Source: Bradyrhizobium sp. 170
GTDB taxonomy: Bacteria; Pseudomonadota; Alphaproteobacteria; Rhizobiales; Xanthobacteraceae
Length of the DNA: 64,000 nt
Assembly: GCF_023101085.1 (NCBI RefSeq)
Contig: NZ_CP064703.1
Location: 4,030,001-4,094,000 of the forward strand
Direction: 5' to 3'
In this document: positions 18,625-26,874 of the stretch, piece by piece
Layout: every line of letters begins with the position of its first letter
Numbering within the stretch: the first letter of the stretch is position 1
Position numbers and translations under genes: made by a program
The notes under the pieces: generated by a model
Database searches by the model: none
What the model saw: only the letters and a program-made list of their open reading frames with translations
Told to the model about the DNA's origin: nothing

Positions 18625-19572
18625 ATGGCGCACGATCACTCTCATCACAATCATTCGCACGGGCATGACCATTCCCATGGTCACGCCGGCCACAGCCACG
18701 CGCCGGATAATTTCGGCGGGGCGTTCGCCATCGGCGCCGTGCTCAATACCGCCTTCGTCATTGCCGAGCTGATCTTCGGCTATGCCGCCAACTCGCTGGC
18801 GCTGATTTCGGACGCCGTTCACAATCTGTCCGACGTGGTCGCGCTGCTCCTGGCATGGGCCGCGGCGTGGCTTGCGCAGAAGCAGCCGACGCAGCGGCAC
18901 ACCTACGGCTATCGCCGGGCTTCGATCCTGGCGGCGCTGTTCAACGCCGGCCTGCTGCTGGTTGCGGTCGGCGGCATTGTCGTCGAGGCGGTGAACCGGC
19001 TCTACAGCCCTGCGCCGGTCGCTGGCTGGACAGTCGTGGTGGTTGCGGCGTTTGGCGTCGCCATCAACGGCTTCACCGCGCTATTGTTCATGCGCGGCCG
19101 CCACGGCGATCTCAATATTCGCGGCGCCTATCTGCACATGGCGGCGGACGCGGGCGTCTCGCTCGGGGTGGTGGTCGCGGCGCTCATCATCATGCTGACG
19201 GGCTGGCTGTGGCTCGATCCCGCGATCAGCCTCGTCATCGCCGCCGTGGTGTTCTGGAGCGGGTGGGGTCTCGCGCGCGACAGCGTCAATCTGGCGCTCG
19301 ATGGCGTGCCGCGCGGCATCGAGCTTGCCGAGGTGAGGGATTACCTCGCCCGGCTGGAGGGTGTCACTGAAGTGCATGACCTCCACATCTGGGCCATGAG
19401 CACCAATGAGACCGCGCTGACCGCGCATCTGGTGCGGCCGCGCGGTCATGACGATGCTTTTCTGCACGGGGTCTGCGAGGAACTCTCGCACCGCTTCAAC
19501 ATCCACCACGCCACGCTACAGATCGAAGCCGCCGCCGAAGTCTGCAAGCTAGCGCCGGCCGAACGGGTGTGA
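18625..19572 (+). CDS. Cation diffusion facilitator family efflux protein
   Basis: 315 residues. The first 30 are very histidine-rich (alternating His with Asp, Ser, Asn and Gly), a likely metal buffer. Six membrane segments follow, with the CDF site residues SDAVHNLSDV in TM2 and AADAGVSLGV in TM5, then the cytoplasmic dimerisation domain (VHDLHIWAMS). Probable role is proton-coupled export of Zn2+, Co2+ or a similar ion from the cytoplasm. The ATG at 18625 has GAGGCGGA just upstream; a start at 18595 cannot be excluded. Confidence 0.93.
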   Translation: MAHDHSHHNHSHGHDHSHGHAGHSHAPDNFGGAFAIGAVLNTAFVIAELIFGYAANSLALISDAVHNLSDVVALLLAWAAAWLAQKQPTQRHTYGYRRASILAALFNAGLLLVAVGGIVVEAVNRLYSPAPVAGWTVVVVAAFGVAINGFTALLFMRGRHGDLNIRGAYLHMAADAGVSLGVVVAALIIMLTGWLWLDPAISLVIAAVVFWSGWGLARDSVNLALDGVPRGIELAEVRDYLARLEGVTEVHDLHIWAMSTNETALTAHLVRPRGHDDAFLHGVCEELSHRFNIHHATLQIEAAAEVCKLAPAERV

Positions 19573-19577
19573 TGCCG

Positions 19578-19664
19578 TAGGGTGGGCAAAGCGCAGCGTG
19601 CCCACCATTCGGACCCTCCGGAAAAATGGTGGGCACGTCGCTTACGCGCCTTTGCCCACCCTAC
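19578..19664. repeat. Intergenic palindrome, GGGTGGGCAAAGCGCAGCG family, copy 4
   Basis: The left arm at 19578-19609 is nearly identical to copy 1; the right arm at 19625-19664 carries an inserted TTACGCGCC. It separates the convergent CDF and chrA genes. Confidence 0.8.
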
Positions 19665-19675
19665 GAATTCTTCGC

Positions 19676-21076
19676 TTAGAGGACCCCAGCAAACCGCAAC
19701 GCCACGCCGGCTACACACGATCCCGCCAACACCCAAAGCATCCCGACGTTAAGCCGGAAAATCGCGGTCGCCGCGGCCGCCGCCAGCACGAAGGCTGCGA
19801 TATCGAGACTTCCCCACACCGGCATGTCGAACGACAGCCCGAACGAGCGAACCGGCGTGGTCTGCCGGAACAGCGTGTGCAATCCAAACCAGATCGAGAG
19901 GTTCAGGATCACGCCGACGACCGCAGCGGTGATCGCGGACAGCGCGCCCGCGAGCCCCTTGTTGCCGCGCAGCGTCTCGATATAGGGCGCACCGAGGAAG
20001 ATCCAGAGGAAGCAGGGGATGAAGGTGACCCAGGTCGCCAGCAATCCGCCGAGCGTCGCCGCGAGCATCGGCGACAACGCGCCGGGATCGCGATAGGCGG
20101 CCATGAAGCCGACGAACTGCAGCACCATGATCAGCGGGCCCGGCGTGGTCTCGGCCATGCCGAGGCCGTCAAGCATCTCGCGCGGCTGCAGCCAGTGATA
20201 ATGCTCGACCGCCTGCTGGGCGACATAGGCCAGCACCGCATAGGCGCCGCCGAACGTCACCATCGCCATCTTGGAAAAGAACAACGCGATCTGGCTGAAC
20301 ACGTTGGCCTGCCCGAGTCCGATCAGGAGTGCCGCGACCGGAACAACCCACAGCAACAGCCACACCGAACTTACCTTCAACGCGCGCGCCACGCTCGGGC
20401 GGACATGATCCGGCAATTCCTCGCCGAGCAGGCTGTCGACCGCCGCCGCCTTGCCGCCGCCGCCGTGCTCGATGGCAGCAAATTCCGGCCGTCCGCTCTT
20501 CGCGCCGAAATAACCGATCACGCCCGCCGCAATGATGATGATCGGGAAGGGCACGTTGAAAAAGAAGATCGCGACGAAGGCGAGTGCAGCGAGCGCGATC
20601 ATCACTCGGTTGCGCAGCGCGCGCTTGCCGACGCGAACGACCGCATGCACGACGATCGCGAGCACCGCGGCCTTCAGCCCGAAGAACACGGCCTCGACGA
20701 AGCCGACATTGCCATAGGCCGCGTAGATGTAGCTCAGCCCCATGATGGCGATGACGCCGGGCAGGATGAACAGGCCACCGGCCATGATGCCGCCGGCGGT
20801 CCGGTGCAGCAGCCAGCCGATATAGGTCGCAAGCTGTTGCGCCTCGGGGCCCGGCAGCAGCATGCAGTAGTTCAGCGCATGCAGGAACCGGCTCTCGGAG
20901 ATCCAGTTCTTTTCCTCGACCAGGATGCGGTGCATCACCGCGATCTGCCCGGCCGGGCCGCCGAAGCTGAGCACGGCGACCCGCAGCCAGACCCGGAAGG
21001 CTTCGCCAAAACCGATGCCGTGACCGAGGTCGCGGCTTGCGCCGGCCCCGGTCGTCTTGCCGATCGTCGCATCCAT
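19676..21076 (-). CDS. chrA: Chromate transporter ChrA
   Basis: 466 residues in the long-chain (duplicated CHR domain) form. The two halves each carry the family motifs: SFGGPAGQIAVMH with PGPEAQQLATYIG, and TFGGAYAVLAYVAQQ with MAETTPGPLIMVLQFVGF. About 12 membrane segments are predicted. ChrA exports chromate from the cytoplasm. The ATG overlaps the stop of chrB (TAATG), indicating coupling; longer upstream starts would lie inside chrB. Confidence 0.95.
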   Translation of the reverse strand: MDATIGKTTGAGASRDLGHGIGFGEAFRVWLRVAVLSFGGPAGQIAVMHRILVEEKNWISESRFLHALNYCMLLPGPEAQQLATYIGWLLHRTAGGIMAGGLFILPGVIAIMGLSYIYAAYGNVGFVEAVFFGLKAAVLAIVVHAVVRVGKRALRNRVMIALAALAFVAIFFFNVPFPIIIIAAGVIGYFGAKSGRPEFAAIEHGGGGKAAAVDSLLGEELPDHVRPSVARALKVSSVWLLLWVVPVAALLIGLGQANVFSQIALFFSKMAMVTFGGAYAVLAYVAQQAVEHYHWLQPREMLDGLGMAETTPGPLIMVLQFVGFMAAYRDPGALSPMLAATLGGLLATWVTFIPCFLWIFLGAPYIETLRGNKGLAGALSAITAAVVGVILNLSIWFGLHTLFRQTTPVRSFGLSFDMPVWGSLDIAAFVLAAAAATAIFRLNVGMLWVLAGSCVAGVALRFAGVL

Positions 21077-21894
21077 TACGATTTCGCCTTGTTGGTCGGC
21101 CAGTTGTGCGTCTCGCCCGACGCGTCGCGGCACCAGCGGTAGAACGCGTCGTACAGCGTCATGCCGGCCTCGAGCTGTTCGAGATCGTCATCGAACATGC
21201 GCGACAGGCCCAGCGAAGCTGCGAGCAGGCCGGGTGCTTCCGGCGACAGATCGAGCCGCCCGGTGTCGGCGCCGCGCACCATGGCCGCCAGCCGCAGCAG
21301 GGGCGGCGTCGCCAGGCCGAATTCCTCGATCATGACGTCGAAGGTGCAGAGTTCGCCGCGGTGGCTCCAGAACACGTTCTCGACATCGAAGGGCGCGGCA
21401 TTGAAGCGCTCGCCGACCGCCAGCACCTCCGGCGGCGAGACGAACAGAAACACGGCGTTTGGATCGACGAAGCGGCGGATCAGCCAGGGGCAGGCGATGC
21501 GGTCGATCTTCGGCCGCGCGCGGGTGACCCAGACGGTGCGGCCCTTTGCGTCGCGTGCGGGCAGTTTCTCAGTCGGCACCAGCGGCAGTTTTGCCGCCTT
21601 CCAGCCTTCAAAACCGCCTTCCAGCGCTTCGGCCGAAACATCGAGATGCCGCAGCCAGGCGGCGGTGCCTTGCGCCAGTTTCTGGCCGCGCAGGCAGACG
21701 ACGATGGCCGGGCGGCCGGAGAACTCTTCGCCCCAATCAGCGGCTTGGTCGTGGTTCCGCCTGACCGCGCCGGGGATCAGCCGTGGGTCGGCGGCGAAAT
21801 CCTCGTCGGTGCGTACGTCGATCAGGGCCGGCGTGTTCGCCGTGCCGATCAATTTGGAAAGTTTGTCTGATGATATCGTGGTGTAGGATGACAT
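21076..21894 (-). CDS. chrB: ChrB-type chromate resistance protein with rhodanese domain
   Basis: 272 residues. The first ~105 residues form a rhodanese domain (PALIDVRTDEDF, active-site loop VVCLRGQKLAQG with cysteine). The rest is the ChrB C-terminal domain (RPKIDRIACPWLIRRFVDPNAVF and EFGLATPPLLRLAAMVRGAD). ChrB proteins are described as chromate-responsive regulators or accessory proteins of ChrA. It begins the chrB-chrA operon and is divergent from the gene at 22152 across a 257-bp gap in which no obvious operator was recognised. Confidence 0.88.
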   Translation of the reverse strand: MSSYTTISSDKLSKLIGTANTPALIDVRTDEDFAADPRLIPGAVRRNHDQAADWGEEFSGRPAIVVCLRGQKLAQGTAAWLRHLDVSAEALEGGFEGWKAAKLPLVPTEKLPARDAKGRTVWVTRARPKIDRIACPWLIRRFVDPNAVFLFVSPPEVLAVGERFNAAPFDVENVFWSHRGELCTFDVMIEEFGLATPPLLRLAAMVRGADTGRLDLSPEAPGLLAASLGLSRMFDDDLEQLEAGMTLYDAFYRWCRDASGETHNWPTNKAKS

Positions 21895-22151
21895 GGCTGC
21901 GCCCTCGTAAGAGAAAACGGGACGCGATACTTGGGCATGTCGCCTCGTGGGGAGATCGCAAAACCCCCATGGGGCGAATTAATCGCGTGCCGCTGGTGCT
22001 GTCAACTGGCCGCGCATCTATTCCCGATTGGAGGCTTGCGGAACCCCGCATTCGGACCTAGCTTGGTCGGCATCGGGGATAAAGCAGGCTCCCCGTCAGA
22101 CGGCCCTTCCGTCCAAGCTCTGCGCACCACTCGACGCGTCGAGGATTGCGC

Positions 22152-22838
22152 ATGGATGGGAACGGGCCGATATTTTTTTATCCCCGCAGATCAGTTCTGA
22201 CCGCTTTTCTCGCCGCGTGTTTCCTCGCGGACGCGATGTTCGCGTCTGCGCAAACAGGAGCCGCCATGATTGCCATTGATCGCATGACGCCTGGATCGCC
22301 TCCGGCGGGATTTTCGTTTGCACGAACCGGCCGGGGCAGCGAAGGCGAATGGAAAGTGACTGCCGATCGAACCGCCGCAGCAGGCAAGGTGATCGAGCAG
22401 ACCAGTACCGACCGCACCGATTACCGGTTTCCGCTCGCGATCCGCGAGAGCCTGTCGGCCGCCAATGTCGACATTGAAGTCAGCTTCAAGGCAGTGGGAG
22501 GTAAAACGGATCAGGCCGGCGGCATCGCCGTGCGGCTCGTGGACGCCGACAATTACTATGTGGCCCGCGCCAATGCACTGGAGGATAACGTGCGCTTCTA
22601 TCGCGTCGTCGCCGGCCGGCGCGAGCAACTCGCTGGTGCCAATTTGAGGGTCAGCCCCAATGAATGGCATACGCTCGGCTTGCGCGCGGAAGGCCAGCGC
22701 TTCACTGTCTCCTTCGATGGCAAGAAGTTATTCAGCGCGACGGACAAGACTTTTGCTGAGGCCGGCGGCGTGGCGCTGTGGACCAAGTCCGACAGCGTGA
22801 CGCGCTTCGATCAGTTCAAGATTACCATCTTGCCGTAA
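22152..22838 (+). CDS. Exported LamG/concanavalin-like fold protein
   Basis: 228 residues. An N-terminal signal peptide (hydrophobic about 15-32, with ASA before Q) is followed by a beta-rich domain resembling the 3-keto-disaccharide hydrolase/DUF1080 type of jelly roll: DIEVSFKAVGG, AGGIAVRLVDADNYYVARANALEDNVRFYRV, WHTLGLRAEGQRFTVSFDGKKLF. No catalytic residues can be assigned. It sits between chrBA and an MFS gene, 13 bp from the latter, so it is probably in that operon. Confidence 0.75.
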   Translation: MDGNGPIFFYPRRSVLTAFLAACFLADAMFASAQTGAAMIAIDRMTPGSPPAGFSFARTGRGSEGEWKVTADRTAAAGKVIEQTSTDRTDYRFPLAIRESLSAANVDIEVSFKAVGGKTDQAGGIAVRLVDADNYYVARANALEDNVRFYRVVAGRREQLAGANLRVSPNEWHTLGLRAEGQRFTVSFDGKKLFSATDKTFAEAGGVALWTKSDSVTRFDQFKITILP

Positions 22839-22851
22839 CGGGGACGCAGGA

Positions 22852-24081
22852 ATGGCCGATATCGCGACTGAGCCAAGGGCTTCCACCGGACGCGCGTTGA
22901 TCTCGCTGCTGTATACCGCGCGCGCCTTGCGCGGCTTCGGGGATGGTTTCGCCGTCATCATCCTGCCGGCCTACATGACGGCACTCGGATACGACGCCAT
23001 CGCGGTCGGCATCGTCGCGACCGCATCGCTGCTCGGCACGGCGCTGCTCACACTGATAACAGGCTGGATCGCGCCGCGTCACGACCTGCGCGCGCTCCTG
23101 ATCTTTGGCGCAGGTCTGATGGCGGCGACCGGCCTTGCATTTCCGAGCGTGGAGCATTTCGTTCTGATCGTGCTTGTGGCGTTCATCGGCACCATCAATC
23201 CCTCGGGCGGCGATCTTGGCGTGCTGGTGCCGCTCGAACACGCGGTGCTGGCGAAGAGCGCCACCGACGACCGCCGGACCGAGGTGTTTGCGCGCTACAG
23301 CCTGATCGGGGCGCTCTGCACCGCCGCCGGCTCGCTTGCGGCAACCTTGCCTGATTTCCTGGTTTCGCACGGCGGCACCGCGCTCGGCGCGTTCCGCGTG
23401 ATGTTTTATGCCTATGCCGCGCTCGGAATACTGAGCGCCGCGCTCTATCGCTACGTGCCGCACACCCGCGGCGAGGAGAGGGCGCCGCAAACGCCGCTCG
23501 GACCCTCGCGCAGCACAGTCTACAAGCTGGCTGCGCTGTTCAGCATCGATGCCTTCGCGGGCGGTTTCGTCGCGCAGTCCCTGCTCGTGCTCTGGCTGTT
23601 CGAGCGTTTCGACCTGTCACTGTCCGCGGCTGGATTGTTTTTCTTCTGGTCGAGCACGCTGAGCGCTTTCTCCTATCCGGTCGCGGCCTGGATCGCCAAA
23701 CGCGTGGGGCTGGTCAACACCATGGTGTTCACGCATATTCCCTCCAGCATCTTCCTGATCCTGGCGGCGTTCTCGCCGAACCTCTATCTGGCGCTTGGGT
23801 TGCTGCTGTTGCGCTCGGCGCTGTCGCAGATGGACGTGCCGACCCGCACCTCCTACGTCATGGCCGTGGTGACGCCGGCCGAGCGGCCCGCCGCCGCCAG
23901 CGTCACTGCCGTGCCGCGCAGCCTTGCGTCCGCGATCAGCCCGGCGATCTCGGGCGCGCTCTTGATGACGTCGTTTACGGGGCTACCGCTGGTAGTCTGC
24001 GGCACGCTCAAGATCGCCTACGATCTCGCGTTGTTGTTCTCGTTCCGCCATATCAAGCCGCCGGAGGAGCAGCGGCGTTAG
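22852..24081 (+). CDS. MFS transporter next to the chromate genes
   Basis: 409 residues with about 12 membrane segments. The conserved loop is represented by TGWIAPRHDLRALL and the second-half RSALSQMDVPTRTSYVMAVVTPAERPAAASV, a stretch seen in MFS proteins of metal-resistance regions. An MFS protein of this kind often neighbours chrA in rhizobiales, but its substrate is unknown. It follows the exported lectin-fold protein by 13 bp. Confidence 0.88.
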   Translation: MADIATEPRASTGRALISLLYTARALRGFGDGFAVIILPAYMTALGYDAIAVGIVATASLLGTALLTLITGWIAPRHDLRALLIFGAGLMAATGLAFPSVEHFVLIVLVAFIGTINPSGGDLGVLVPLEHAVLAKSATDDRRTEVFARYSLIGALCTAAGSLAATLPDFLVSHGGTALGAFRVMFYAYAALGILSAALYRYVPHTRGEERAPQTPLGPSRSTVYKLAALFSIDAFAGGFVAQSLLVLWLFERFDLSLSAAGLFFFWSSTLSAFSYPVAAWIAKRVGLVNTMVFTHIPSSIFLILAAFSPNLYLALGLLLLRSALSQMDVPTRTSYVMAVVTPAERPAAASVTAVPRSLASAISPAISGALLMTSFTGLPLVVCGTLKIAYDLALLFSFRHIKPPEEQRR

Positions 24082-24099
24082 AGCGTTCCGGGCGTCCGG

Positions 24100-24432
24100 C
24101 TACCAGGGCGGCCGCCGTCCGTCAGGGAGGGGTTCCATCAATCGTCGCTCATCACGCACATGCGACCATTGCGCCAGCTTGATCTCCGGAGAGTCGGGCG
24201 CGTTGGTCTCTTCCGAGTGAAAGGCGAGTTTCTGGTTTGCCTGCACCTGGTATTTGGCGGCCTGCGCGAGCCAGTACCATTTCTTGTCCGGCTCGCTCAG
24301 CGCGCGCTGACGGCACTCGGCTTCCAATTCACGTAAGCGGATCGCTTCTTGCATTGCCAATTCCAGAGCCTGGAAGCTCCAACCTACCGGAGCCTCGAAA
24401 CCACCGGAACCCGGGTTCCGGTATCTCCTCAT
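24100..24432 (-). CDS. Hypothetical small protein (110 aa)
   Basis: Not recognised. The middle is a charged helix (about 27-72: LRELEAECRQRALSEPDKKW), soluble, with no signal peptide. Codons for residues 5-11 are made of a perfect 20-bp palindrome (24403-24422). An internal ATG at residue 27 (MQEAIRL) would give a protein without that stretch, so the start is uncertain. It converges with the MFS gene. Confidence 0.5.
   Translation of the reverse strand: MRRYRNPGSGGFEAPVGWSFQALELAMQEAIRLRELEAECRQRALSEPDKKWYWLAQAAKYQVQANQKLAFHSEETNAPDSPEIKLAQWSHVRDERRLMEPLPDGRRPPW
24403..24422. repeat. Perfect 20-bp palindrome
   Basis: ACCGGAACCCGGGTTCCGGT reads the same on both strands with no spacer. It overlaps the 5' end of the hypothetical ORF at 24100-24432 and could be a protein-binding site rather than coding sequence. 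Confidence 0.7.
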
Positions 24433-24566
24433 GACAAAAACTTCTTAGCGGCCTCCTATGCGGCTTCGATGCAATTGATTGAAATTTTGGAATGGATTGA
24501 GGCGATAATGAGCGAGCGTGTCCCGTTGCATACCGAACGCGTTGCAACGTTGCTCACGGTGCCCGG

Positions 24567-25298
24567 CTACACGACCAGAAGGACGCCCGACGCCAGAAGA
24601 AGCGCCAGCACGATTTTCCGGAACGCGGCCTCGTCGAGCCGCCCGAACAGTTTCATCCCGAGCCAGGTGCCGGCGAACAAGGCCGGCAATCCGATCAGGA
24701 ACAGCTTGATCGCCTCAGGCGTGATCGCGCCTCTGGCGCCGATCCACAAGGCGCTCATGGCGAAGATCGCAACCGCCACCGGCTGAAACACCGTGCGCTG
24801 CACCTCCTTGGGCCAGCCGCGCAGGCCGCACCAGATCGTCACCAGGATTCCGGCAAGCCCGGTGATGCCGCCGAGCACGCCGTTGAGGAAGCCTATGCCG
24901 GCGTCGGCCGCGGCGCCGCCAGCTTTCACCGCGGGGATGGCCGGGCGCAGCAGCGCGTAGAGACTGTAGAGCACCAGGAAGGCGCCGACGCCCATGCGCA
25001 GATGGGCGGGGTTCGCCCAGGTCAGGATGCCGACACCGACGGGAACGCCGAGCGCGGCCCCGGCCACGAACGGCCAGAGTCGCCGCCAGTCCAGCGCGGC
25101 GCGCAGCTTCCAGACCGAATAGCCCTGCACGAGCAGCCCGAATGCGATGATCAGCGTCGCCGTTTGCAGCGGGGTGAGGATGTAGAGCCAGATCGCCGAT
25201 ACGACGAGGCCGAAGGCGAAGCCGGAGAGGCCGGCGACCAGCGCACCGGCAAACGTCGCGAGAAGAAACAGCGGCAGTTCGAGTGTCGTTCCATCCAT
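24567..25298 (-). CDS. TSUP family exporter (TauE/SafE-like)
   Basis: 243 residues with eight hydrophobic segments. The repeated family motifs are FAGALVAGLSGFAFGLV near the N-terminus and GFLNGVLGGITGLAGILVTIW in the second half. TSUP proteins carry sulfite, sulfonates or other small sulfur or organic anions across the inner membrane. It is divergent from the DMT exporter across about 275 bp. Confidence 0.9.
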   Translation of the reverse strand: MDGTTLELPLFLLATFAGALVAGLSGFAFGLVVSAIWLYILTPLQTATLIIAFGLLVQGYSVWKLRAALDWRRLWPFVAGAALGVPVGVGILTWANPAHLRMGVGAFLVLYSLYALLRPAIPAVKAGGAAADAGIGFLNGVLGGITGLAGILVTIWCGLRGWPKEVQRTVFQPVAVAIFAMSALWIGARGAITPEAIKLFLIGLPALFAGTWLGMKLFGRLDEAAFRKIVLALLLASGVLLVV

Positions 25299-25573
25299 GT
25301 GCCCGCTCCATAAAAAAGCGAGCAGCGCTTGAATGGGATCGCCATTTGACGGGGAGGCTGCGATTTCCCCGCGTTCAGGTTATGCCCGGCATGGCCGCAT
25401 GCGCAAGATGCATCGTCATGACTGCTTGCGATGACCGCGCTGCTGACAATTGCCGCCATGCTGACAGTTGTCGCCATCCGGCAGAAAGATTCGCACGACA
25501 AAGGGTTTTTGCTGTCGCGCCGACCTATCGTGATCATATGTTCAGCCAAGCGCTGCGGTTGATGGCGCGTTGA
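25299..25573. other. 275-bp divergent intergenic region
   Basis: Separates the TSUP and EamA genes and must carry both promoters. Apart from two short near-repeats (GCTGACAATTGCCGCCAT and GCTGACAGTTGTCGCCAT, at about 25441-25478), which could be direct-repeat operator sites, nothing recognisable was seen. Confidence 0.4.
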
Positions 25574-26467
25574 ATGCGGAGAGTCCGCGTGGGCGAATGG
25601 GTTGGGGTCGCGATCGCGCTGGTCTCGAGTTGCCTCGGCGGGACTGCGGCGGCGATCACGCGCTATCTCGCCGGCAACACCGATCCGATTACGCTTGCGA
25701 TCCTGCGCTGGGGAATCGGCTTTTGTTGCGTACTGCCGGCGGCGCTGTTGCTGAAGGCGCGATGGCCGAAGCGCGCGGACTGGCCCGCCGTCGCCGCCCT
25801 CGGCTTTTGTTTCTTCGGCGTGTTCTTCGTTCTCTACAACATCGCGATGTCCTACACGACCGCGGCGCGCGCCAGCCTCGCGCTGGCGACGCTGCCGCTG
25901 CACACGATGGTGGTCGGCGCGATACTTGGTATCGAGCCGCTGACGAAACGGAAATCGATCGGGGTCTGCATTGCGGTGCTCGGTGTTGCTGCCGCACTTG
26001 CAACGGGATTGTCGGCCGCGCCGCCGGGAGCCTGGCGCGGCGAGCTGATCATGACCGCGGCAGTATTGTGCATGGCGTTCTACAATGTCTGGTCTCGTCC
26101 CTTCATCCAGCGATCGAGCGCGCTTGGCTTCCTCACCGTCGGCATGGGAACGGGCGCCGCAGCCCTGGTCCTGGTCGGCTCGTTGACGGGAAGCGTGGCG
26201 GCATTGAGCCAGTTCAGCACGCCGCAATGGATCGCCGGCATCTATCTCGGCATTGCCGGCGGCGCGCTGGCGTTCATCCTGTGGGTGCTGGCGCTGGAAC
26301 GGGCGTCGCCCACCCGGGTCGCAAATACCATGACGGTCAATCCGCTCGCGGCGGGGCTGCTGGCTACGCAGTTGGTCGGAGAGCCGATCACGCCCAACCT
26401 CGTGCTCGGGCTTGTCGCGGTGTTCGCCGGAATCTGGATCGCAACATCGGAGGTCAGGAAGCCTTGA
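25574..26467 (+). CDS. EamA/DMT family transporter
   Basis: 297 residues with ten predicted membrane segments in two EamA halves. The first half runs about 8-145 (TITRYLAGNTDPITLAILRW-like substrate path, YTTAARASLALATLPLHTMV), the second about 160-292 (PLAAGLLATQLVGEPITPNL). Probably a drug/metabolite exporter with unknown substrate. It converges with ridA, 11 bp apart. Confidence 0.88.
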   Translation: MRRVRVGEWVGVAIALVSSCLGGTAAAITRYLAGNTDPITLAILRWGIGFCCVLPAALLLKARWPKRADWPAVAALGFCFFGVFFVLYNIAMSYTTAARASLALATLPLHTMVVGAILGIEPLTKRKSIGVCIAVLGVAAALATGLSAAPPGAWRGELIMTAAVLCMAFYNVWSRPFIQRSSALGFLTVGMGTGAAALVLVGSLTGSVAALSQFSTPQWIAGIYLGIAGGALAFILWVLALERASPTRVANTMTVNPLAAGLLATQLVGEPITPNLVLGLVAVFAGIWIATSEVRKP

Positions 26468-26478
26468 ACGCGCGATGC

Positions 26479-26874
26479 TCACGCCGCCGCGATGGCCTCG
26501 ATCTCGATCAGGAAATCCGGACCGTAGAGTTTCGATACTTCGACCAGCGTCACGGCGGGCGCCGCCGGCGGCGTCACCGAGGCAAAGAAGCGGTTTCGGG
26601 CTTCGCGGTAGCGAGCGAGATTATCCATATCGGTGAGAAATACCGTGAGCTTTACCAGATTGGCCGGCGTGCACCCGCGGGCCTCCAGCGCAATCGTGAG
26701 ATTCCGAAACACCTGTCCCGCCTGGGCTGCAAAATCGTTCCTGCCGACCACATTGCCGTCGCGATCGAGCGCGGTCTGGCCGGCGATGAAGATGATGCGC
26801 TCCGCCTTCACCTCGACGATCTGTGAATAGCCGGGCGGCGAGCCGAGTTCGGGCGGATTGATGCGGGTGATCAT
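26479..26874 (-). CDS. RidA family enamine/imine deaminase
   Basis: 131 residues of the YjgF/YER057c/UK114 fold. Conserved features include FIAGQTALDRDGNVVG, FRNLTIALEARGC and the late IEIEAIAAA with the carboxylate-binding glutamate. RidA proteins hydrolyse reactive enamines to ketoacids. Its ATG follows immediately after the stop of the MFS gene at 26875 (TGA then ATG with no gap), so it is the last gene of the leftward arsenic operon, an unusual place for RidA. Confidence 0.9.
   Translation of the reverse strand: MITRINPPELGSPPGYSQIVEVKAERIIFIAGQTALDRDGNVVGRNDFAAQAGQVFRNLTIALEARGCTPANLVKLTVFLTDMDNLARYREARNRFFASVTPPAAPAVTLVEVSKLYGPDFLIEIEAIAAA

Noticed and set aside
16000..18900. A 966-residue minus-strand ORF over parC
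   Set aside because: Antisense shadow; parC on the plus strand shows all family motifs and the ORF has no recognisable domain.
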